From: Streptomyces globisporus
GTDB lineage: Bacteria; Actinomycetota; Actinomycetes; Streptomycetales; Streptomycetaceae
NCBI RefSeq assembly: GCF_003501885.1
Contig: NZ_QWFA01000023.1
Coordinates: 1 to 42,896 of the forward strand
DNA: 42,896 nt
Direction of reading: 5' to 3'
Part shown: piece after piece, positions 10,505 to 18,949 of the stretch
Numbering within the stretch: the first letter of the stretch is position 1
How the letters are laid out: every line of letters begins with the position of its first letter
Position numbers and translations under genes: made by a program
The notes under the pieces: model-generated
What the model was told of the DNA's origin: nothing
The model's database searches: none
Seen by the model: the letters and a program-made list of their open reading frames with translations, nothing else

Positions 10505-11175
10505 GGGGCGGGCTCCGGGGTCGGGCCGGCCGCCGCCAGGGCCGCTTCGGGCGCGGCCGCCGCCGGGGCGGTCGTTCCCGTGGCCTGGAGGCGGGCGGCG
10601 GAGAGCGCGGCGAGGTGCTCGACGAGCGTGATCAGCACGTACTTGCTGGAGGACCGGTCACGCGCGTCGCACTCCACCAGCGGTACGTCCTCCGAGAGGT
10701 CCAGGGCCTCCCGGATCTGCTGCTCGCTGTGGAGCGGGCCGCCGAAGTCGTTGCACGCCACGATGAACGGCGTGCCGTGGTGCTCCAGGCGGTCGATGGC
10801 GTACCAGGAGTCGGCGAGGCGGCGGGTGTCGACGAGGACGACCGCGCCGAGCGTGCCGGCGAACAGCCGGTCCCACAGGAACCAGAAGCGCTCCTGTCCG
10901 GGCGCGCCGAAGAGGTACAGCACGGAGCGCTCGTCGAGCGTGATGCGGCCGAAGTCGAACGCCACCGTGGTGGACGTCTTGGCGTGGACGCCGGCGAGGT
11001 CGTCGACGGCCTCGCCCGCGCGGGTCATGGTCTCCTCCGTGTTGAGCGGACGGATCTCGCTCACGGATCGGACCATGGTGGTCTTGCCGACGCCGAAGCC
11101 GCCCACGACAACGATCTTGAGTCCGTTGTCGGCGGTGGAGCTCAGGGTGGCGCGGTCAGAGGTTGCGGAGTCCAA
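10501..11175 (-). CDS. cvnD: Conservon small GTPase-like protein CvnD
   Basis: A 224-residue Ras/MglA-like GTP-binding protein. The P-loop is GGFGVGKTTM (G25-K31), the switch II region has LFGAPGQERFWFLWDRL in place of the classical DxxGQ, and the base-recognition loop is ACNDF rather than NKxD, as in other conservon GTPases. The C-terminus is a flexible Ala/Pro tail. The start is set at TTG 11175, which has AGG six bases upstream and overlaps the cvnC end by 20 bases; a start further upstream cannot be excluded. In conservons CvnD is thought to work with CvnA, B and C in a membrane-linked complex resembling eukaryotic G-protein systems. Confidence 0.92.
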   Translation of the reverse strand: MDSATSDRATLSSTADNGLKIVVVGGFGVGKTTMVRSVSEIRPLNTEETMTRAGEAVDDLAGVHAKTSTTVAFDFGRITLDERSVLYLFGAPGQERFWFLWDRLFAGTLGAVVLVDTRRLADSWYAIDRLEHHGTPFIVACNDFGGPLHSEQQIREALDLSEDVPLVECDARDRSSSKYVLITLVEHLAALSAARLQATGTTAPAAAAPEAALAAAGPTPEPAP

Positions 11176-11527
11176 CGAGCACCTGTTCCAGGATGTCGGG
11201 GTCGGGGAGCCGGTCCGCGACACGGGCTGTACGGGGGTGGCGGGCGCTGATCCGGCCGGTGTCGAGCAGGTCGCAGAGCAGGATGCGGACGATGCTGACC
11301 GGCAGGTTCAGGCTCGCGGCGATCTCGACGACGGCGGTGGGGCCCTGGCACATCCGCAGGATCGCGACGTGCTCGGACTGCATCCCCGGGGACGGGTCGC
11401 ACTCGGCGACGACGAGCGTCACCAGGTCGAAGGCGGCGGAGTCGGAACGGCTGCGGCCCCCGGTGAGGGTGTACAGCCGGTCCGGATCGTCGTCGCGGCC
11501 CGGTCGGGGGCGGGGCGCCGTCGTCAT
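11156..11527 (-). CDS. cvnC: Conservon DUF742 protein CvnC
   Basis: A 123-residue DUF742 protein. Characteristic parts are PDRLYTLTGGRSRSD near the start and a winged-helix-like body with SEHVAILRMCQGPTAVVEIA and LPVSIVRILLCDLLDTGRI. The family always sits between CvnB and CvnD; a DNA-binding or adaptor role has been proposed for it but is not settled. It starts at ATG 11527 overlapping the cvnB stop by four bases and overlaps the cvnD start by 20 bases. Confidence 0.95.
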   Translation of the reverse strand: MTTAPRPRPGRDDDPDRLYTLTGGRSRSDSAAFDLVTLVVAECDPSPGMQSEHVAILRMCQGPTAVVEIAASLNLPVSIVRILLCDLLDTGRISARHPRTARVADRLPDPDILEQVLVGLRNL

Positions 11528-11943
11528 ACGGCCGGGGCCTCGGCGGGTTCGCGCGGCGGCGCGACGAGGTGCTCGCCGAGCTGCTCGACGAGCTCGCTCA
11601 TGTTGTGGCCGACGAGCCCGACGTCGGAGTCCTCGTCGGCGACGACGGCCAGGTGGGCCCCGGCCCCCGCCTCGACGATGAACAGCACGCCGCCGTAGAA
11701 CTCGGCCATCGCGGACCGTACGCCGCCGGTGCCGTCGCCGAACTCGATGGACGCGCCGTGCGACAGGCTCTGGATCCCGGCGGAGATGGCGGCCAGCTGG
11801 TCGGCCTGGTCGACGGAGAGCTCGGGGGTGCGGCACAGCTTGAGGCCGTCGCGGGACAGGACGAGGGCGTGGCGGGTACCGGGGGTGCGGTCGAGCAGCC
11901 CCTCCAGCAGCCAGTTGAGCTTCTCGTCGGTGGTCGCGGTCAT
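11524..11943 (-). CDS. cvnB: Conservon roadblock/LC7 protein CvnB
   Basis: A 139-residue roadblock/LC7 domain protein, the type that acts as partner or GTPase-activating subunit of MglA-like GTPases. The opening LNWLLEGLLDRTPGTRHALV and the following LSRDGLKLCRTP and ADQLAAISAGIQSLSHGAS are typical for actinobacterial conservon members. It overlaps both neighbours by four bases (ATGA), so cvnA, cvnB and cvnC are translationally coupled. Confidence 0.96.
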   Translation of the reverse strand: MTATTDEKLNWLLEGLLDRTPGTRHALVLSRDGLKLCRTPELSVDQADQLAAISAGIQSLSHGASIEFGDGTGGVRSAMAEFYGGVLFIVEAGAGAHLAVVADEDSDVGLVGHNMSELVEQLGEHLVAPPREPAEAPAV

Positions 11944-13556
11944 CGGGTGTTGCCTTCCGGGTGCGGGGAGTTGGCTCGTACCGCCTTGCTGAAGGTACTG
12001 AAGCGCGCTGCCTGGACCTTCGGGTCGGTGGTACGGGCCCGGGGGGTGTCGGCTCCGCCGGGGGCGGCGTTGCCGGTACGGGCTTCGGCGGCGGCCAGCG
12101 TCCGGCCGCGACGGCGCTTGGGCAGGCCGCTCTCGCCGAACTCGGGCACGCTGCCGGTGGACTCGGAGACCGAGTCCACGGAGGGGACCGGTGAACCCGA
12201 GGAGTCCGGGGAGTCCGCTTCCGCCGCCGGGGTCAGGGGCGTGGAGGCGTCGTCCTCGGTACGGGGCCGGGGGAGCCGGGCCGCGTCGGCGGGGTCCGTT
12301 CCGGCGGCCGAGGCGTGCGCGGGCTCGGGCTCGGCGGGAAGCGCGGCGGCCGGGGCGGTGTCCACGGGGGCCGGTGCCGGCGCCGGGGGCGTGGCTGCGG
12401 TCGCCGGTGCCGGCGTCGCCGGAGCCGGTGCGACCGCGCGGGAGATCAGCTCCTGAGGGAGCATCATCAGCGCGCCCGTGCCGCCCCGGGCGGACGGCCG
12501 GAAGGAGACGGTCAGGCCGTGCTTACGGGCCAGTCGGCCGACGACCGCGAGCCCGAGGCGGGTGCCGGAGAGGTTCGTGAGGTCCTGGTGGTCGGCGGAG
12601 ACCGCCCGCTCCGCGCGGCGCAGCTGCACCTCGCTCATGACGAGCCCGCTGTCCTCGACGGTGATGACGATGCCCGCCGGGACCTCCTCCACGTACACGT
12701 GCACCTCGGCGGTGGGCGGCGAGAAGTTGGCCGCGTTGTCGAGGAGTTCGGCGAGCGCGTGCATGACGCCCTCGGCCGCGTGGCCGGCGATCGCGACATC
12801 GCTGGTGGAGTGGAGACGGACCCGCTGGTAGCTGCCGATCCGCCCCATCGCGCCGCGCAGGATCGACTCCATGACGATCGGCTTCGCCCAGCGCCGGCCG
12901 GAGCGGGCCCCGGTCAGCACGGCGATGGAGTCGGCGAGGCGGCCCGCCTGGGCGGTGCGGTGGTCCAGGTGGAGCAGGTCCCCGAGCACGGACTCGTCGG
13001 AGTGCCGGTGCTCCATCTCGCGGAGGTCGGCCAGCATGCTGGTGGACAGGGCCTGCATCCGGCCCGCCGCGTTGGCGCAGGCGGCGACGGCCGCGGAGCG
13101 CTCGGTCTCGGCGCGGGTGGCGCGGGCCGCCAGGCGGTCGACGCTGACCTGGAGCCGGGCCTGTTCGGCGGCGGCCGCCGCGACGATCCGCTCGTTCTCG
13201 GCGCGGGCCTCGGCGACGAGCCGGGCGGTCTCGGCGGAGGCGGCGCCCTTGATCCGGGCGGTCTCCGCAGTGAAGCGCTGGGCCTCGACGGCGGAGGCGG
13301 AGACCAGGCGCGAGGTCTCGGAGGTGAACCGCTGGGCGTCGGCGGCCCGCAGGGAGCGCAGCGTCCGGGCGGTCCCCAGGGTGTGGACGGTGACGGCCAC
13401 GCAGGCGCTCAGCAGCACGGCGGCTGCGCCCGCGCCCCAGGCCAGCGGGGTCCGTACCGTGTCAGGGGCCGCGGCGACGGCCCACAGGGTCAGCGTGCCG
13501 GTTGCGGCTGCCGATATCAGCAGGGCGAGTGCGGTGGGCCGGTGTGAGGGGCGCAA
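11940..13556 (-). CDS. cvnA: Conservon sensor kinase-like protein CvnA
   Basis: A protein of about 538 residues when started at TTG 13556 (GAGGA six bases before it). Two transmembrane helices follow at once (TALALLISAAATGTLTLWAV and AWGAGAAAVLLSACVAVTV), then a long Ala/Glu/Arg-rich coiled coil with repeated AQRFTxET units (about 60-190), a dimerisation-like helix pair (LREMEHRHSDESVLGDLLHL), and a histidine-kinase-type ATPase domain with N-box AELLDNAANFSPP and a glycine region LSGTRLGLAVVGRL. The C-terminal 150 residues are Pro/Ala/Ser-rich and disordered. Starts further upstream (GTG 13646, ATG 13781) are in frame but add sequence that overlaps regulatory palindromes. CvnA is the membrane sensor of the conservon; its signal is unknown. 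Confidence 0.9.
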   Translation of the reverse strand: MRPSHRPTALALLISAAATGTLTLWAVAAAPDTVRTPLAWGAGAAAVLLSACVAVTVHTLGTARTLRSLRAADAQRFTSETSRLVSASAVEAQRFTAETARIKGAASAETARLVAEARAENERIVAAAAAEQARLQVSVDRLAARATRAETERSAAVAACANAAGRMQALSTSMLADLREMEHRHSDESVLGDLLHLDHRTAQAGRLADSIAVLTGARSGRRWAKPIVMESILRGAMGRIGSYQRVRLHSTSDVAIAGHAAEGVMHALAELLDNAANFSPPTAEVHVYVEEVPAGIVITVEDSGLVMSEVQLRRAERAVSADHQDLTNLSGTRLGLAVVGRLARKHGLTVSFRPSARGGTGALMMLPQELISRAVAPAPATPAPATAATPPAPAPAPVDTAPAAALPAEPEPAHASAAGTDPADAARLPRPRTEDDASTPLTPAAEADSPDSSGSPVPSVDSVSESTGSVPEFGESGLPKRRRGRTLAAAEARTGNAAPGGADTPRARTTDPKVQAARFSTFSKAVRANSPHPEGNTR

Positions 13557-13670
13557 TCGGAGTCCTCGGTGGCGGACGGTGCGGGGCGGTGGGACGGTAG
13601 GGCGTTCGGGCGGTGCTGGTGCGGCGAATTCAGGACACTTCGTCACGGGTGTGGGCGATCCTGCACAACT

Positions 13671-13716
13671 GGAACTGATAGTTCCTGCGCAAGTCTTGGT
13701 CACTATAGGAGACTTG
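13671..13716. promoter_or_regulatory. Two palindromes in the cvnA upstream region
   Basis: GGAACT-GAT-AGTTCC (13671-13685) is a perfect short palindrome, and CAAGTCT (13690-13696) pairs with AGACTTG (13710-13716) across a 13-bp spacer holding TATAG. They sit 115-160 bp before the cvnA start and about 100-150 bp before the divergent oxidoreductase, where a shared control region is expected. The rest of the 13557-13818 gap shows a TTGACG at 13714 but no convincing -10. Confidence 0.5.
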
Positions 13717-13818
13717 ACGGTCTGTTTGGGAAGATCTTGTGGGCTTTTTTGCGCTACTTGTGCACTTTCATCCGTGCGCATCCCAAGAGTTCATCTGTAC
13801 CGGCGGCATGCTGAAGGA

Positions 13819-16767
13819 ATGGCCGAACAACATCGACCGCATACCGGACCGCCCGTCCCGGCTTCCGCGGCTTCCCCGGATTTCGTCGCGGCGCTCCGCT
13901 CCGCCGTGCGCGGCGCGAGCGACTTCGGGTCCACCGCCCGGGCGTTGACGACGATGGACGCGTCCAACTACCGCCGCGTCCCCCTCGGTGTGCTCGCCCC
14001 GCGCGACGCCGACGACATCGCGGCCGCGCTGACGGTCTGCCGGGAGTACGGGGTGCCGGTCGTCCCGCGCGGCGGCGGCACGTCCATCGCCGGACAGGCC
14101 ACCGGCACCGGCCTCGTCCTCGACCTCACCCGCCATCTGCGGACGATCCTCGACCTGGACCCCGCCGCCCGCACCGCCGTCGTCCAGCCGGGCGTCATCC
14201 TGGACGACCTGCGGGCCGCCGCCGCACCCCACGGACTGACCTTCGGCCCCGACCCGTCCACCCACAGCCGCTGCACCCTCGGCGGGATGATCGGCAACAA
14301 CTCCTGCGGCGCGCACTCGGTCGCCTGGGGCACGACGGCGGACAACGTGCGGGGGCTCTCGGTGGTCCGGTACGGGGGCCAGGCGCTGCGCCTGGAGCAG
14401 GGGAGCGGTACGGGCCCGGCGGGTGTCGACGCACGCGGGGCGGGGGCGTCCCACGGCCCCCGAGGCGTGAGCGAACTCGTCGCCTCCCACCTCGCCCTCC
14501 TGCGCACCGGCTACCCCGACCTCCCGCGCCGCATCTCCGGGTACGCCATCGACGCGCTGCTCCCCGAACACCCCGGCGGCCCGGACCCGGTCCGGGCGTT
14601 CTGCGGCAGCGAGGGCACCCTCGGCGTCGTCACCGAGGCCACCGTTCGCCTGGTCGAAGCGCCGCGCGCCCGCGCCCTGGCCGCCCTCGGGTACGCCGAC
14701 GAGTCCGCCGCCGCCGAGGCTGCCCCGGGCCTCCTCCCGTACGGCCCGCTCACCGTCGAGGGCATGGCCGCCGACCTCGTACGCGAACCGGCCGGGATGC
14801 TGCCGCGCGGGGCCGCCTGGTTGTTCGTCGAGACCGGCGGGGCCACCCCGGCGGAGGCTCGCGCCCACGCCGAGCGCGTGCTGCGGGCGGCCGACGCGGT
14901 GGACGGGGCCGTCGTCACCGATCCGGCCGGGCAGCGGGCCCTGTGGCGGATCCGCGAGGACGCCGCCGGGACCGCGACCCGGATGCCCGACGGCAGTGAG
15001 GCCTGGCCCGGCTGGGAGGACTGCGCGGTGCCGCCCGCCCGACTCGGCGCGTATCTCAGCGACTTCCGCGCCCTCCTCGCCGAACACGGCCTGCGCGGCA
15101 CCCCGTACGGTCACTTCGGCGACGGCTGCATCCACGTCCGCATCGACTTCGACCTGATGACCGACGCCGGCGTGGCTCGCTTCCGCCGGTTCTCCGAAAA
15201 GGCGGCGGACCTGGTCGTCGCGCACGGCGGCTCCCTCAGTGGCGAGCACGGCGACGGGCAGGCGCGCGCGGAGTTGCTGCCCCGGATGTACGGCGACGAA
15301 CTCGTCTCCCTCTTCGGCCGGTTCAAGGACCTGTGGGACCCGGACGGCGGCCTGAACCCGGGGATGCTGGCCCGCCCGGACCGCCTGGACGAGAACCTCC
15401 GCTTCTCCGTCCTCCCGAAGCGCCCGGTGGACGTGGAGTTCGGCTATCCGCGGGACGGCGGGGACTTCGCGGGCGCGGTCCGCCGCTGCGTCGGCGTCGC
15501 CAAGTGCCGTACGACGGAGGCAGGCGGCGCGGGCGTCATGTGCCCGTCCTTCCGCGCGACCGGCGAGGAGGCCCACTCCACCCGGGGCCGGGCCCGGCTC
15601 CTCCACGAGATGCTGGCGGGCGAGGTCATCACGGACGGCTGGCGCAGCACGGAGGTCCGGGACGCGCTCGACCTCTGCCTCTCCTGCAAGGGCTGCCGCA
15701 GCGACTGCCCGGTGGGCGTCGACATGGCCACGTACAAGGCGGAGTTCCTGCACCACCACTATCGGGGCCGCCTCCGGCCCGCCGCCCACTACGCGATGGG
15801 CCGCCTGCCGCAGTGGCTGCGCCTGGCGCGCCCCTTCGCCCGCCCGCTCAACGCCCTCACCCGGCTGCGCCCGCTCGCCGCGCTCGCGAAGCGGCTGGCG
15901 GGGATCGCGCCCGAGCGGACGATCCCGGTGCTGGCGACACAGACGTACAGCCGGTGGCTGCGCGCCCGGCAGGGCACGGGGACGCACGTCCTGTCGACGG
16001 ACCGGGTGGTGCACCTCTGGGCGGACACCTTCACCGAGCATCTGTCCCCGCAGGTGGGCAGGGCGGCGGTGCGGGTGCTGGAGGAGGCCACGGGGCGTAC
16101 GGTGCTGCCGCCTCCGCGCGGGGTGTGCTGCGGGCTCACGTACGTATCGACCGGGCAGCTCGACGCGGCCCGCCGGATGATGCGCCGCACCCTGGACCGG
16201 CTGGACCTCCTCCCCGGGCAGCCGCTCGTCGTCCTGGAGCCGAGCTGCGCCGCGACCCTGCGCACCGATCTGCCCGAACTGCTCCCCGAGGACCCGCGCG
16301 CCGCCGAACTGGCCGCGGCCGTGCGGACGTTCGCCCAGTACCTGGAGGAGTACGCCCCCGACTGGACGCTGCCCCGCCTGGACCGCCCGGCCGCCGGACA
16401 GACGCACTGCCACCAGCACGCGGTGCTCGGCGACGCGGCGGAACGGAGGCTGCGCGAACGGCTCGGTCTGACCGGCGAACTCAGCGGCGGCTGCTGCGGG
16501 CTCGCCGGGAACTTCGGCTTCGAGAAGGGGCACTGGGAGGTGTCCGTCGCCTGCGCGGAGGAGCGGCTGCTCCCCGCCGTACGGGAGGCGGAACCCGGGA
16601 CGGAACTCCTCGCGGACGGCTTCTCCTGCCGCACGCAGCTCGACCAGTTGGCCGGCCGCCGGGCCCGGCACCTCGCGGAGGTCATCGCGGAGGACATCGG
16701 GGAGGCGTCGGAGCGTCCGCCGATGCCCGGCGCGGGGCGGAGGCCCGGACGGCGGCGACGGCGGTGA
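13819..16767 (+). CDS. FAD-binding and Fe-S cluster oxidoreductase (GlcD-GlcF type fusion)
   Basis: A 982-residue fusion, the usual length for YdiJ-like FAD/Fe-S dehydrogenases of 2-hydroxy acids. The N-terminal FAD_binding_4 domain has VVPRGGGTSIAGQATG and GGMIGNNSCGAHS; the FAD-oxidase C-terminal domain has GHFGDGCIHVRIDFD and SLSGEHGDGQARAELL. The Fe-S part has CVGVAKC with MCPSF, then CLSCKGCRSDCP. The last third carries two CCG cysteine-rich domains (VCCGLTYVS and GGCCGLAGNFGFEKGH). Such enzymes oxidise D-lactate or related hydroxy acids and pass electrons to quinone at the membrane; the exact substrate is open. The ATG 13819 start has a purine-rich GAAGGA almost touching it, so the start is not certain. 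Confidence 0.92.
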   Translation: MAEQHRPHTGPPVPASAASPDFVAALRSAVRGASDFGSTARALTTMDASNYRRVPLGVLAPRDADDIAAALTVCREYGVPVVPRGGGTSIAGQATGTGLVLDLTRHLRTILDLDPAARTAVVQPGVILDDLRAAAAPHGLTFGPDPSTHSRCTLGGMIGNNSCGAHSVAWGTTADNVRGLSVVRYGGQALRLEQGSGTGPAGVDARGAGASHGPRGVSELVASHLALLRTGYPDLPRRISGYAIDALLPEHPGGPDPVRAFCGSEGTLGVVTEATVRLVEAPRARALAALGYADESAAAEAAPGLLPYGPLTVEGMAADLVREPAGMLPRGAAWLFVETGGATPAEARAHAERVLRAADAVDGAVVTDPAGQRALWRIREDAAGTATRMPDGSEAWPGWEDCAVPPARLGAYLSDFRALLAEHGLRGTPYGHFGDGCIHVRIDFDLMTDAGVARFRRFSEKAADLVVAHGGSLSGEHGDGQARAELLPRMYGDELVSLFGRFKDLWDPDGGLNPGMLARPDRLDENLRFSVLPKRPVDVEFGYPRDGGDFAGAVRRCVGVAKCRTTEAGGAGVMCPSFRATGEEAHSTRGRARLLHEMLAGEVITDGWRSTEVRDALDLCLSCKGCRSDCPVGVDMATYKAEFLHHHYRGRLRPAAHYAMGRLPQWLRLARPFARPLNALTRLRPLAALAKRLAGIAPERTIPVLATQTYSRWLRARQGTGTHVLSTDRVVHLWADTFTEHLSPQVGRAAVRVLEEATGRTVLPPPRGVCCGLTYVSTGQLDAARRMMRRTLDRLDLLPGQPLVVLEPSCAATLRTDLPELLPEDPRAAELAAAVRTFAQYLEEYAPDWTLPRLDRPAAGQTHCHQHAVLGDAAERRLRERLGLTGELSGGCCGLAGNFGFEKGHWEVSVACAEERLLPAVREAEPGTELLADGFSCRTQLDQLAGRRARHLAEVIAEDIGEASERPPMPGAGRRPGRRRRR

Positions 16768-16802
16768 GGACGACCGTGACGGCCGGTTGGCGACCGTCCG
16801 GG

Positions 16803-17687
16803 TCATGAACTCCGCGCGACGATCTCCCGGGCCAGCGCCGCCAGCTTCGGCAGGGCGGGGTGGCCCGGGGCGTCGCGGCGGGCGAGGAGGACCGGGACGG
16901 CCGGGGCGTCGGTGAGCGGGACGTAGGCGACCCCCGCGTGCGGGTGCAGGTCCGCGGTCGACGTGGTGGACACCCCGCTGCCGCGGCCGGCGGCGATGGC
17001 GGTGAGCCAGTCGTCGGTGTTGCCGACGGTGAGGGTTGCGGCCGGGCGGGCGTGCGGCGGCCACAGGTCCACCGTGGTGGTGCCGGAGACGGTGTTCAGG
17101 ACGACCGGGCCGTCCGCGAGATCGGCGAGGGTGAGCGAGGTGCGCGCCGCGAGCGGCCCGTCCGCGGTCACCGCCGCCACCCGTACCTCGGTGAACAGCA
17201 CCTCGGCGACCAGCCCCGGCGCGTCCACCGGCCCGCGCAGCAGTGCCGCGTCGACCTCGCCCCGGGTCAGCCCGGCCGTGCGGTCGTCGATCCGGAGCAG
17301 CTCCAGCGGGGTCCCCGGGAAGCGTTCCTGCCAGGTTCGCAGCAGCGGTGTCGTGTACGGCCCGAACGCGGACCAGGCGTGCCCGAGCCGCAGCGGCCAG
17401 GTGCGCAGCCGTCCGGCGTCGAGCGCCTCGTCGAAGGCGGCGACCGCTGCGGCGGCCTTGTCGCGGAAGGCGACGCCGTCGGAGGTGAGGGCGAGGTGGT
17501 GGGTGGAGCGGTCGACGAGCCGGACCCCGAGGTGCCGCTCCAGCGCGGCGAGGGTGCGGGACACGGCGGGCTGGGTCAGCCGGAGGCGGGCGGCGGCGCG
17601 CGTGATGTTGAGCTCGTCGGCGACCGCGAGGAAGGCCCGCAGATGCCGGAGTTCCACGGGGCGGCCTGTGGTGGGTTCCTCGCTCAT
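16803..17687 (-). CDS. LysR family transcriptional regulator
   Basis: A 294-residue LysR-type regulator. The N-terminal winged HTH is clear (ELRHLRAFLAVADELNITRA, then RLRLTQPAVSRTLAALERHL), and the C-terminal substrate-binding domain starts near residue 95 (LRLGHAWSAFGPYTTPLL). ATG 17687 places the HTH right at the start, as usual; longer frames extend into the divergent promoter. It is divergent from an EamA exporter gene, which it probably regulates, as is common for LysR/exporter pairs. An imperfect ATAAC-N6-GTGAT repeat just upstream of its start could be its own site. Confidence 0.94.
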   Translation of the reverse strand: MSEEPTTGRPVELRHLRAFLAVADELNITRAAARLRLTQPAVSRTLAALERHLGVRLVDRSTHHLALTSDGVAFRDKAAAAVAAFDEALDAGRLRTWPLRLGHAWSAFGPYTTPLLRTWQERFPGTPLELLRIDDRTAGLTRGEVDAALLRGPVDAPGLVAEVLFTEVRVAAVTADGPLAARTSLTLADLADGPVVLNTVSGTTTVDLWPPHARPAATLTVGNTDDWLTAIAAGRGSGVSTTSTADLHPHAGVAYVPLTDAPAVPVLLARRDAPGHPALPKLAALAREIVARSS

Positions 17688-17698
17688 GCGCCGGAAGC

Positions 17699-17714
17699 AT
17701 AACGAGAGCGTGAT
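17699..17714. promoter_or_regulatory. Possible LysR binding site
   Basis: ATAAC (17699-17703) and GTGAT (17710-17714) form an inverted repeat with one mismatch and a 6-bp spacer, 12 bases upstream of the LysR gene. LysR proteins often bind short dyads of this form near their own start. Weak evidence alone. Confidence 0.35.
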
Positions 17715-17794
17715 CGGCATTTCATGGAACGCGCGGCCGTCCCTACGGTGAAAGGAAACCCGTGGCGGCCGCAGTTCTTCATCCTGTACCGTCC

Positions 17795-17812
17795 AGTGCA
17801 TTGCAGTGCACT
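17795..17812. promoter_or_regulatory. TGCA-rich palindrome upstream of the EamA exporter
   Basis: AGTGCA-TTGCAG-TGCACT: perfect 6-bp arms, with TGCA repeated three times at 5-6 bp steps. It ends 27 bases before the exporter start and could be an operator or the start-point region. The regulator that binds is not known. Confidence 0.4.
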
Positions 17813-17839
17813 TGCCCGCTCGCCCCCGGAAGGCCTCCC

Positions 17840-18796
17840 GTGAACGACCAGCGCAGCGCCGCCGAACCGGCCGCCGCAGCCGTCGCCGTACCCGAAGCGG
17901 TGACGGCACTCGAAGGCGCCGGACGGCCCTGGGCCGACCGCCGGGCGGCCCTCGCGCCGATCGCGCTGGTGGTCGCCGGCGGCCTGTCCGTCCAGTTCGG
18001 CTCGGCGGTCGCGGCGCTGCTGATGCCGAAGGCGGGCGCGCTGGGTGTCGTCACTCTGCGGCTGGCGGCGGCCGCGCTGATCCTGCTGGTGATCTGCCGC
18101 CCGAAGCTGCGCGGCCACTCGCGTGCCGACTGGGGCACGGTGCTGGCCTTCGGCGTCGCGATGGGCGGCATGAACACGCTCTTCTACCTGGCGCTGGACC
18201 GGATCCCGCTCGGGATCGCCGTCACCCTGGAGGTGCTCGGCCCGCTCGCCCTCTCGGTGTTCGCCTCCCGCCGCCTGATCAACGTCCTGTGGGCCGGGCT
18301 CGCCCTCGTCGGCGTCGTCCTGCTGGGCGGCGGCGGCTTCGACCGCCTCGACCCGGTCGGCGCGGCCTTCGCTCTGGGGGCCGGGGCGATGTGGGCGGCG
18401 TACATCGTCTTCAGCGCCCGCACCGGCCGCCGCTTCCCGCAGGCGGACGGGCTCGCGCTGGCGATGGTGGTCGCCGCGGTCCTCTCCTTGCCGCTCGGCA
18501 TCATCGAGTCCGGGGCGAAGCTCACGGTCCCGTCCACGGTGGCGCTCGGCGCGGCGGTGGCGGTCCTCAGCTCGGTCCTCCCGTACACCCTGGAACTGAT
18601 GGCCCTGCGCCGCCTGCCCGCGCCCACGTTCGCGGTCATGATGAGCCTGGAACCGGCCATCGCCGCCGGTGCGGGCTTCCTCATCCTTAACCAGGCCCTC
18701 TCCACGACGGACGCCCTGGCCATCGCCCTGGTCATCGGGGCGAGCATCGGCGCGGTGCGCAGCCGGTCGGGGTCGGCGCCGCGACGCGAGCCCTGA
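17840..18796 (+). CDS. EamA/RhtA family (DMT) transporter
   Basis: A 318-residue inner-membrane exporter with ten predicted helices in two EamA repeats. The first repeat has LSVQFGSAVAALLMPKAG and the second MWAAYIVFSARTGRRFPQADG, a sequence typical for RhtA-like threonine/homoserine exporters. The last repeat ends with MMSLEPAIAAGAGFLILNQ, the usual conserved part of the family. The GTG start follows GGAAGG by six bases. An about 45-residue Ala-rich cytoplasmic N-terminus precedes the first helix. Export of amino acids or related metabolites is likely but not proven; control by the divergent LysR is expected. Confidence 0.93.
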   Translation: MNDQRSAAEPAAAAVAVPEAVTALEGAGRPWADRRAALAPIALVVAGGLSVQFGSAVAALLMPKAGALGVVTLRLAAAALILLVICRPKLRGHSRADWGTVLAFGVAMGGMNTLFYLALDRIPLGIAVTLEVLGPLALSVFASRRLINVLWAGLALVGVVLLGGGGFDRLDPVGAAFALGAGAMWAAYIVFSARTGRRFPQADGLALAMVVAAVLSLPLGIIESGAKLTVPSTVALGAAVAVLSSVLPYTLELMALRRLPAPTFAVMMSLEPAIAAGAGFLILNQALSTTDALAIALVIGASIGAVRSRSGSAPRREP

Positions 18797-18823
18797 GGGG
18801 CGGCCGCCGGCCCGGGAAGGGCC

Positions 18824-18919
18824 TCAGCAGTCGGCCGACGGGATCCGGAAGGAGTCCAGCTCGGAAGTCAGCGGTGACATGGCGCGGAAGTAGCCGGCCC
18901 CACCTGATCCGAACAACAC
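18824..18919 (-). CDS. Possible small ORF of 31 codons
   Basis: A frame from GTG 18919 (or ATG 18880, 18 codons) to TGA 18824 encodes a Gly/Ser-rich peptide with FGSGGAGYFRAM and ELDSFRIPSADC, ending in a single Cys. It lies in the same frame as the ribbon-helix-helix gene just upstream and starts 31 bases after its stop. The composition is not like random GC-rich DNA. No good ribosome binding site is seen, so it could also be the remnant of a longer C-terminus. Confidence 0.3.
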   Translation of the reverse strand: MLFGSGGAGYFRAMSPLTSELDSFRIPSADC

Positions 18920-18949
18920 GGCCGGGAGCCGAGGTGCCGGCGACGGTGC

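Noticed and set aside
13768-17700. Minus-strand open frame of about 1310 codons across the FAD/Fe-S oxidase and the LysR gene
   Set aside because: It covers well-supported genes in other frames, and its product is Arg/Pro/Gly-rich without domains.
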